NCBI GenBank assembly: GCA_009192285.1
Contig: WBVU01000003.1
Location: 2,573,973 to 2,637,972, forward strand
DNA: 64,000 bases
Source: Morchella semilibera
Taxonomy: Eukaryota; Ascomycota; Pezizomycetes; Pezizales; Morchellaceae
Direction: 5' to 3'
Position numbers and translations under genes: made by a program
The notes under the pieces: model-generated
Databases searched by the model: none
The model's input: the letters and a program-made list of their open reading frames with translations, nothing else
What the model was told of the DNA's origin: nothing
Shown here: one piece after another, positions 56,331 through 64,000 of the stretch
Numbering within the stretch: the stretch's first letter is position 1
Layout: the number at the start of each line of letters is the position of its first letter

Positions 56331-57138
56331 ATCGAATTAGAACCTTGGGTATGGACAGGAACTGGGATATTTGGGAGGGAGGATACTTGGATATTTGGAT
56401 TGGGGTTGAGGTATTTGGGAGCCAAGAGGCCGTGATATATACTCCTTTTTTTATAGCTTCCCTTCACTACCCTTTTACTTTACTAACTATATTTTATTTT
56501 ATTTTATTAACTACTTATAGGCCATTATCGTAATTAACCCACTCACACTAACAATTCTCTCAAACAGTGCCGATTTCCCGGTTACGCTTCGTTTATCAAA
56601 AGCTTGAAATTTTATTTGCTTTATTTCAGTCAACTCTATCTAGTATCCCACTGTAACCACCGCCACCACCACCACCACCACCAGCTACTACAGCGCAACG
56701 CGTGTACAAGAAAGATATCTTGCATGCCGTCTATCCGTCCCAAGTAGGAATTGAGCAAGTTACTGAGACTACTAACCCACATCTGGAATATCGCTTGGCA
56801 AAACCCTGCCTGAGGTTATTTGAGCTAGTTTTTTGGGGTACGTAAGTAGTGTATATTTCGATAATCGAGATCTAGAGAGCATGTTTGAAAAGGGATGTGA
56901 GCATGTATTATATACAAGACTTACATGTAATTCGTAGGAAGTCTGGAATTGCTGTGATTAATAATACGTAAAGTGATATTATATCTAGATCTCTACGGGG
57001 GCTTCTGAGTATCTATAAGGGCTGCATAGAAAGGGATTATTACAGTACATATCTCTAGATACCTGTAAATACCCTCCTCTCCCTACCTTTAATTTATCCT
57101 ATCTACTTTCATTCACTATCGCCTCATTCACCTCCAAA
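56331..57138. promoter_or_regulatory. divergent promoter of metalloreductase and Ctr transporter
   Basis: 808 bp between two genes reading away from each other. AT-rich with an ATTTT tandem repeat (56490-56508), a CCA triplet repeat (56656-56685) and TACATGTA at 56932. A GAGCAAG at 56752-56758 differs by one base from the yeast Mac1 copper-response core in reverse; this is a weak hint only. Confidence 0.5.
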
Positions 57139-57736
57139 ATGGACATGGACATGGACATGTCAATGACCTCCTCGACCTCCACTGCACCCACCACCACCAC
57201 CACAATGTCTATGAACATGGCTACCTCTACCGCTATGTCCATGACTACCTCTATGTCTATGCCCAGCACCTTCATTGCTACCCTCCCCACCACCGCCCTC
57301 CTCTTCCCGCACCTCGTCCCCACCAGCCCCGCCGCCCTCTTCGGCATCTGGCTGCTCATCTTCACCACAGCCATCCTCTACCGCGGGCTCACCTTCCTCA
57401 AGACACACCTCGAGGCCACATCCTGGGCGCCCGCGTACAAGCTGCCGCTGGCGCAGCACCGGTACGCACAGCCGTTCTCGATCACGCGGGATGGCGGGCG
57501 GGGCGCGCTGGAGCTTGCTACGGCGATGGTAGGGTATGCGTTGATGCTGGTTGTCATGAGCTTCGTTGTGGTATGTGTTTTTCTGATATTTGGGGGGGGG
57601 ATGGGCTGGAAGTACTAATGCGGGAGTGTAGGTTTACTTCTTTGCGGTTGTGGTTGGGTTGGCGGTGGGAGAGATGGTGTTTAGGAGGTTGGAGGCGGGG
57701 CTGGAGGTGGGGGGGAGAGGGAGGGGGCATCATTAG
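57139..57736 (+). CDS. Ctr-family high-affinity copper transporter
   Basis: Two exons (57139-57570, 57632-57736) give 178 aa; the 61-bp intron has a CTAAT branch site. Ctr proteins form trimers that pass Cu(I) through the plasma or vacuolar membrane. The N-terminus is an extracellular Met-rich, Ser/Thr-rich domain beginning MDMDMDMSM and holding several more MxM motifs. Three membrane helices follow (about residues 66-86, 125-145 and 145-162). The Cu(I)-conducting MxxxM motif is MLVVM (Met136, Met140) in helix 2, and the packing motif GxxxG is GLAVG (153-157) in helix 3. The tail ends in HH. Context with the metalloreductase suggests reduce-and-import function. Confidence 0.93.
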
Positions 57737-58888
57737 TTATTTACAAAATGTAGGTACGTAAGTATCATAATGATTCCTTTTTCTTTTCCTAGCGCCAGCG
57801 GTAAATGATCATGATATTTCTTCTCCCTTTTATTACGTCTTGATTAGCTCTATAAATAATATATATTGCTTTCTCTCTTTATTACTACTGGTAGATACAT
57901 TGGGGTTAGTGCTAGTACGTGTTAGTATATATTGGTATTATATTAATTGGTATCAATACTTATCAGAGAGTATTCGACAATTACAGTTTCTTTGGATTTC
58001 AATAAGGTAGTGCGCTGTGAAATACAAGTACCCAGTTTTGGTGCTACCGGCCACAGATAGCATCATATATGCACCCCCAGCAACAACAGCATGTTCCACA
58101 GGTAGTGTGATAAACTGTTTGGGTTTATTTTTTCATACCGCTAACCCGATTGATTGATCTTGACCACTGAGGGGAACTGTCAATTTTGCCCCCAGCAAAT
58201 GTCAAGTTTGAAATGTCAGTGTGGTGGAAATGGACGGTTGGCAAACACTCTCTATTATTATGTAGTAGCCTTAATATTTAATCTAATTTGGGGCGGGGGG
58301 GGGTTAATATGTAGGGAAGGGGCCGCCAACCACATACTAGCCAAGGCTACCCTATAAGCTACACGCTACTAGGCGCGCAGAATTTCCTACTCCCCAGATC
58401 ATTTCCAGCTGCATAGTTACATGTACAGACGAGCAGACATATCCCATCACTCGTTCCGGGGAAAGGACGGAACCAGGCTTTCACTCCTCCGGATCGATCT
58501 CAAACGCACATCACCTCGCCCCAATAATTATCATTACCATTACCATTACCATTACCCAATGGGTAGAGTACTCTTAATAACATACATCTAGTATCCCCCC
58601 TACACAGTTATTATGCCTCGGTAAAAAGGAGACCGCGGGTAGCGCGAGGTTTAGACTATTGCCGATCTGGAATCTGCGTTCTCGGCTATCACCGCTTCTC
58701 CCCCGCCCCCCGCCATTGATCTACGTATAGTGTAATAAGCGTAGTAGTATACGGTTACTGTATACCTACTGCAGTCGTCGCATTACCTAGTGAGATATAT
58801 ATAGATAGATACATAAATATAGCTATCCCTTCCTTCTGCTCTATCAACTTCTCCTGCTGAGGCTGAGCTAGAGATCTCAACAGACCCA
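57737..58888. other. intergenic region
   Basis: No gene supported. Contains a CATTAC tandem repeat (58532-58556), a G run near 58300, TACATGTA at 58428 and TA-rich sequence near 58795-58805 just before the gamma-glutamyltranspeptidase gene. Confidence 0.55.
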
Positions 58889-60869
58889 ATGGATATCTAC
58901 ATTTCCGAACTTGTTGATAGAGGCCTCCAGGGCCGCGCCTTTGCACCCTACCCTTCGCGGCGCTCCGTTGTACACAGTACCAATGGCATCGTCTCTTGCA
59001 CACAGCCCCTCGCAGCGCAGGCCGGTCTGAGGATACTTCAAGCAGGTGGAAATGCGGCTGATGCTGCTATCGCTGTAGGTTAGTTATGGAATGACATACT
59101 GGCGGTCGGGGGGTTCAGGCGATAGTGGCCTGTGTCCTCAAGCCGCCGCTAGCTAGCCAGCCCTCTTCAGCTCCTCAGCTAACTCGCACGCCAGCCTCCT
59201 GCCTTAATGTGACAGAGCCCACTTCCACCGGTATCGGTGGCGATGCTTTTTGCCTGTTCTACAATGCCGAAACTAAAAAGATCCACGGGCTCAACGCCTC
59301 AGGGCGCTCCCCAGCGGCACTAACACTCGAGAGGGCCCTTGCCGACATTCCAGCCGCCGAGCGGTCACAGGACTGTATTCCGATGACGCACGTTCACTCT
59401 GTCACAGTTCCTGGCGCGGCTTCGGCGTGGTGCGATACCATGGAACGATTTGGGTCTGGGAAGTTTACGCTGAGCGAGGTGCTAGCGGATGCGATACGAC
59501 TTGCGGAAGATGGTTATCCCGTAAGTGAGGTAACGGCGACAAACTGGGCCCTCGGTGTTGAGCGCTTGGTTAATGCGTCCCCGAATTCAGAGGAGATGTT
59601 GATTTGTGGGCGGGCACCGAGAGAGGGGGAGGTTATCAGGTTATCGAACCTGGCTAAGGTCTATCGGGAATTGGGTCAAAAGGGGAGGAGGGGTTTCTAT
59701 GAGGGGTGGGTTGCGGAGGCGTTGGTTGAGGTACTGAAGGCCCGAGGAGGAGTAATGGAGTTGGAGGACCTGAAGAAGATGGGAGAGGTGGGGAGTGAGG
59801 AGACAGAAGCAGTGGGGTTGGTGTATGAGAAGACGGGTTTGAAGTTGTGGGAACACGCGCCTAATGGACAGGGGATTGTGGCATTGATGGCGTTAGGGAT
59901 CCTGGAGAATCTGCAAGAGACAGGAGCAATCCCAGAGATCGGGAAGGAGGGTAGCTATGGGCATAATTCTGCAGGGTTAGTGCTTCATCATGAGTGGTTC
60001 GTGACAGGATTAGAGATATAGCATACTGACAAATTGATAGGTACCTTCATGCAATAATTGAGAGCTTGAAAATAGCCTTTGCAGACGGCCACTGGTTTAT
60101 TGCTGACCCTTCCCACATTAAAGTCCCCACCGAGGGCCTCATTGATAAAGTAATATTCCCGTCATAACCCCTCACTCGTAGCTGCTAACTTTCGCAGGAG
60201 TACCTAGCTTGCCGTGCAAAGCTTTTCGACCCCAAAGCCGCCAAAATGCCAGCACATGGTTCTCCTGCTCTCCGCTCCAGTGACACAGTATATTTCACTG
60301 TTGTTGACGCGCAGGGTAACGCGGCTTCCTTCATAAACTCCAATTATCGCGGCTTCGGAAGTGCCATCATCCCGAAAGGCTGCGGATTCACTCTACAGAA
60401 CCGCGGATCCGGCTTCTCCCTTTCTGCAGACCATCCTAATGCGCTTGCACCATCAAAGAGACCCTACCACACTATTATTCCAGCACTCATAACGGATGCA
60501 AATACGGGGGACTTGCACACTGCTTTTGGCGTCATGGGCGGATACATGCAGCCCCAAGGGCACGTGCAGGTGTTTCTTAACACGTGCGTGTGGGGTATGT
60601 CTGTGCAGCAGGCTTTAGATGCACCAAGAATCTGCGTAGGTGGTGGGTATGATCCAAGTCATCCGTTAGTGCAGGTTGAGGAGGGAATTAGTGAGGAGAC
60701 TGTAGAGGAACTGAAGAAGTTGGGGCACAATGTGATTTTGGTGAGGGGATGGGGTAGAGGGGTGTTCGGGAGGGGTCAGGTCATAAGAGTGAGACACTGC
60801 CCGGATGGCGTGAGGATATTGAGTGCAGGAAGCGATTTGAGAGGTGATGGCCATGCGGTGGGGTATTAA
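58889..60869 (+). CDS. gamma-glutamyltranspeptidase family enzyme
   Basis: Four exons (58889-59078, 59195-59975, 60041-60149, 60198-60869) give 583 aa; introns are 116, 65 and 48 bp. GGTs are Ntn hydrolases that cleave themselves and then remove or transfer the gamma-glutamyl group of glutathione and related amides. The large-subunit part has the family blocks [27 protein letters not shown] and LNASGRSP. The nucleophile is Thr390 at the start of the small subunit, in [19 protein letters not shown]. The small subunit continues with [40 protein letters not shown] and DAPRI. No signal peptide or membrane anchor is seen, so it is more likely cytosolic than the classical secreted GGT, and could act on another gamma-glutamyl or acyl amide. 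Glutathione as substrate is inferred. Confidence 0.92.
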
Positions 60870-63413
60870 AAATTGGATGGACTAACGTTGTCGAGTGATT
60901 GTCGGTGATGATCTTCTCGTTCGGTTGGTCGATTGATTAACTCATTAGGGTGATAATCTTCTCACTCAAGTACCGAGACAAAATACATCATTTTTTCCCC
61001 CCCTAAGGAATCTAACCACCTCTGTGATTGTTTCTTCGTGTGACCTGACTGAGCATGGGATTCAAGACCTGGTAGCATTTACAGATGCCTCGCTAGCGCT
61101 TTATACCAGATAAAACTACACCTACGGTGAATTATGTTAATTTTATAATGGTACACTGATCTGACAAAGAGACACTTAGCAATGACCTTGACAAGGACAC
61201 AATATTGCAGTGCGAGATGACAAGATTGGCTTAAACCAGCGGTTATCTTGGGGTTCGCTTCATCATCCCCTACTCAGGTATGTAAGTAAGTATGTACTTT
61301 GTATTAAATGGCTGACCGGTATGGTACATCCAAGCTAAGATGCGCCCAATTGTGGCAATGAGAGAATCATGAGTAGGCAGGCGCAAGCTGACACTCGGAG
61401 AAGGTGCGATCGAATTTAGGCATTAATGACTAATAAGAACTCTACAAAGCTGAGAGTACCTACATGTACTTATATATACGTACATGTAGCCCTGTAAGCT
61501 AGCCTGTCAGCTGGTATACGTATACAATATATACATCATGCATGCATCGACCACTTCCACTTTAGCACACTACATGTATCTTCACTACATGCGTCTAACT
61601 TATACAAGATCCCCACAGTCTTATTTCACCACCCGCTCGAATATGCACTTAGCATCTCGATCTCAGTCATCCTCGATTAGATATAACTGAGCTAGTCCTA
61701 GCTAACTGCCAAGTATTCATAATCAAGGTCCTAGAACTACACTTCGGTGAACTTTTCAGAGCTGACTAGTACTGAGCGATAATTTGTAAGCCCTAGCACT
61801 TCTAAGTTGGCAACATCAAACTACACCTAGACCTATCGACATAAGCCTAGGGCAATTGAGAGTACTGTGCCTTCATTGCCGGAAGGACTAATATTGTGGC
61901 AGCGTAGTAATACCAAGCACAGTCAGCGGCCCCGACGGCAGGACACGGGTTTCATTATATTTTGCTGCCACGATTCTAGGTCTCCCGGAGGAATTACATG
62001 TAACTTTGAAGAACATCACTGGATCAGGTTCGATTATGAGCGCGATATGGGCCGTGTATATGATTGCAATATTCACCTTACGCAGATCATGACTACATGT
62101 ACATATATCTACGTACGTGTGAGAGGGACTGCATCATACATGTGACAGCATCAAACATTCAGTACTGTAGCACAAGGGGGTTAGGATAAGGATCATAAAC
62201 CCGTCCTATAACTATGTAAATGTTACTAACAATATGGGAACTACAGTACCGTAACGCGCTCCCCCCTGGCCAATGTATGACTCGCCTTTATAAACCCTAG
62301 ACCCTCGACTACTAAATCTGGCTAGTGGGTTCTATTATCCTCACATACCCTATAGAGTACGGTAATATAATCATATTACAGATCTTTTGCCCTTTGTGAA
62401 ACCTCCTCTGGAGAGAGATAGAGGTGTTTTACCCCGATCTTCATATAGCTTCCGATGCAGTACAACCCGTTCTCAAAGCATGCAGAGAATATGGTCTTTC
62501 CAGTTAATTAGTTCCCCTGGTCTTTATTCATTAAAATCGATGACCCCCAACCTCGATGGTTCTAAGGGATACAAAATTTCCTCAACTAAAGAGAAGAGGA
62601 AAGAAGACCCGGATTCTTTGTGCATTGGGCGGTAAGAAGGAAGTGCTTTATACAATCCCATCATGACCAGCAACGGTTTGCTAGAGCTGAAGCTTTCCCG
62701 TGATCATCGAACTCCCACCCGTGCGAAACACACACTCCGGGGCAGTGTATGGGAGTAACAGAGGAATAAAAACGGGTAACATTTTAATTAGTGCTTGAGA
62801 GCGGAAGCTTGCACGTCTATGTTGGGCTTAAGACAGCTTCAGTGGAGAATTGAATTTTCATTGTGATATGAACAGAAACTGGCCCTCCAGTGCACGTGCG
62901 TTACCGGCAAGTTCGTTTATTATACAATATGGCGGTATCTTAGAGATTCTTAGGACCTGGGTTACGAACGGTCAACCAAACACATGCACGTCATGCATGA
63001 AGAAGATTCGCATTCGATCCTACTGGACCGATCATTCCACACGTATGGTAAACTACGTATGTGAAATACATGTACTACATCGATCATAGCGCAGTTACCG
63101 GTCTCGGATTCTGTTTACAGCAAGAGTGCGGAACATGATACTCGACTCCTTAAAATGATGTTGCTAACGGTTTCGAACTGTGATCAAGGATTGCATCTTA
63201 GAAGCAAGGGAATTCTGCTCATTCCGAGCCCAGAAGGCTCCAAATCACTTATAGCCGAGTAAGCGCGTTATGCGGCGCCAGTGGATGACTGGTGCCACTT
63301 AAACGGATATGGTTGGATATTTCGCAAATTGGTGCTCAAGGCATGCAGGCACTAGAGTCTATTCATGTTGGGGGATGATTCGGTGCATAATGCCACGGTG
63401 CCAATAGACGCCT

Positions 63414-63531
63414 TCCCCCTCCACCGGAACACCTCAGTCGTTGTAACTGGCCTCTTTACCGGTTTTACTAACCAAATATCAACCAATCAATATCTGTTCC
63501 AGTGAGGGGGGTGTTCCAGTGGAGGGGGATG
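63414..63531. repeat. inverted repeat, arms about 18 bp
   Basis: CCCCCTCCACCGGAACAC near 63416 is matched in reverse complement, with one mismatch, by GTGTTCCAGTGGAGGGGG near 63511-63528. A partial direct copy GTTCCAGTGAGGGGG precedes the right arm. Confidence 0.7.
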
Positions 63532-63534
63532 CTG

Positions 63535-63600
63535 TCTACTCGCCAAAATTTAATGTTGCGGTTGCAACCAAGGGACAGACTTAAAGTTTTGGCGAGTAGA
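63535..63600. repeat. inverted repeat, arms about 19 bp
   Basis: TCTACTCGCCAAAA at 63535-63548 and TTTTGGCGAGTAGA at 63587-63600 are perfect reverse complements; pairing extends with one gap into TTTAA/TTAAA. The loop contains GTTGCGGTTGCAAC. Another inverted pair, ATTGCGCATGC (63619-63629) and GCATGCGCAAT (63678-63688), follows directly. Confidence 0.85.
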
Positions 63601-64000
63601 GCATGGTCCAAGCTACGATTGCGCATGCCCTCACAATAGAGTAGTAAACTGAGAGCCTTATGGTCTCGTGTACTGAGCATGCGCAATACTGCCTGCATTC
63701 AACTAAGGTCAGATTAGAGATAACCGAGACCCAAATTTCCGGGTCTGGTTTGATCCATGGATAATTTGAATGGGGATCAATGTGAGCTGTCACTCTGATA
63801 GGTCTAGTTAAGTTATTCGGCGCACGAAGAGTTCTAATCACCGCACGACCATCAAAATGTATACTAAAATACGTGCTCATACATAGAATCAATTAACTAA
63901 CTTTGAGAATATTGCATCTTTGCAGGCACGTACACCGATGGATCGTATTGATCGCAAATTTTATTGACGCAACATGCATCCTAAACAGGGACCTTGCTGG

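Larger units (their letters stand above)
60870..64000. other. non-coding region with palindromes and inverted repeats
   Basis: No gene could be assembled. TACATGTA occurs at 61461, 61481, 61571, 61995, 62094 and 63067. The segment 63410-63700 contains several inverted repeats (listed separately). ORFs of up to 103 aa near the right end have no recognised motif. Confidence 0.55.

Noticed and set aside
1-64000. CRISPR arrays, prokaryotic operons or riboswitches
   Set aside because: The window is eukaryotic with spliceosomal introns; no regularly spaced direct repeats of CRISPR type were seen.

Overview
The window looks like nuclear DNA of a filamentous ascomycete fungus (Pezizomycotina-like). 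The genes are split by many short GT-AG introns, mostly 48-100 bp, often with CTAAC/CTAAT-type branch sites. The protein families are typical of fungi: an AA9 copper oxygenase, a Jlp1-type dioxygenase, sorbose-reductase-like SDR, fungal multi-pass membrane families and a Rab escort protein. The species cannot be named from the sequence. Fifteen protein-coding genes were supported by hand-building exon models that close in frame, one further small orphan ORF is possible, and one complete Ty1/copia retrotransposon is present.

Layout. 1-9 kb is AT-rich and carries an AA9 lytic polysaccharide monooxygenase (minus, 946-1818) and a six-exon EBP/EXPERA-type sterol-isomerase-like gene (plus, 3731-4702) whose exons are too short to stand out as ORFs. 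9-13.5 kb has a TauD/Jlp1-like 2-oxoglutarate dioxygenase and a seven-exon SDR. 13.5-18.3 kb is a gene desert with a tRNA-like relic. 18.3-20.4 kb encodes a secreted cupredoxin with a roughly 500-residue Ser/Gly/Ala/Pro repeat tail. 20.4-27 kb is a second gene desert. 27-32.3 kb has a seven-helix-type fungal membrane protein, a hemerythrin-like (HHE) protein, a MITE-like element and a small orphan ORF. 34.8-44.4 kb is a GC-rich gene block: a four-helix MARVEL-like protein, an amidase divergent from a Cys/Met-metabolism PLP enzyme, a type II membrane SGNH-like protein and a Rab escort (GDI-superfamily) protein. 44,659-50,218 is a copia element in minus orientation with identical 201-bp LTRs and a GTGAT target duplication. 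50.5-51.6 kb holds a secreted acidic Pro/Glu-repeat protein. 54.5-57.7 kb holds a divergent pair, a ferric/cupric reductase and a Ctr copper transporter. 58.9-60.9 kb is a gamma-glutamyltranspeptidase. The last 3 kb is non-coding and rich in inverted repeats.

How the genes may work together. The metalloreductase and Ctr transporter form a plausible reductive copper-uptake module sharing one promoter region. Two secreted proteins in the same window (AA9 and the cupredoxin) keep their copper-binding residues, so copper handling is a recurring theme. The sulfonate-type dioxygenase, Cys/Met PLP enzyme and gamma-glutamyltranspeptidase are all linked to sulfur or glutathione metabolism. Whether these themes reflect co-regulation is inference. 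The intergenic DNA stands apart: the palindrome TACATGTA occurs more than 30 times, almost only in the AT-rich gene-poor stretches, and several short perfect hairpins are scattered among them.
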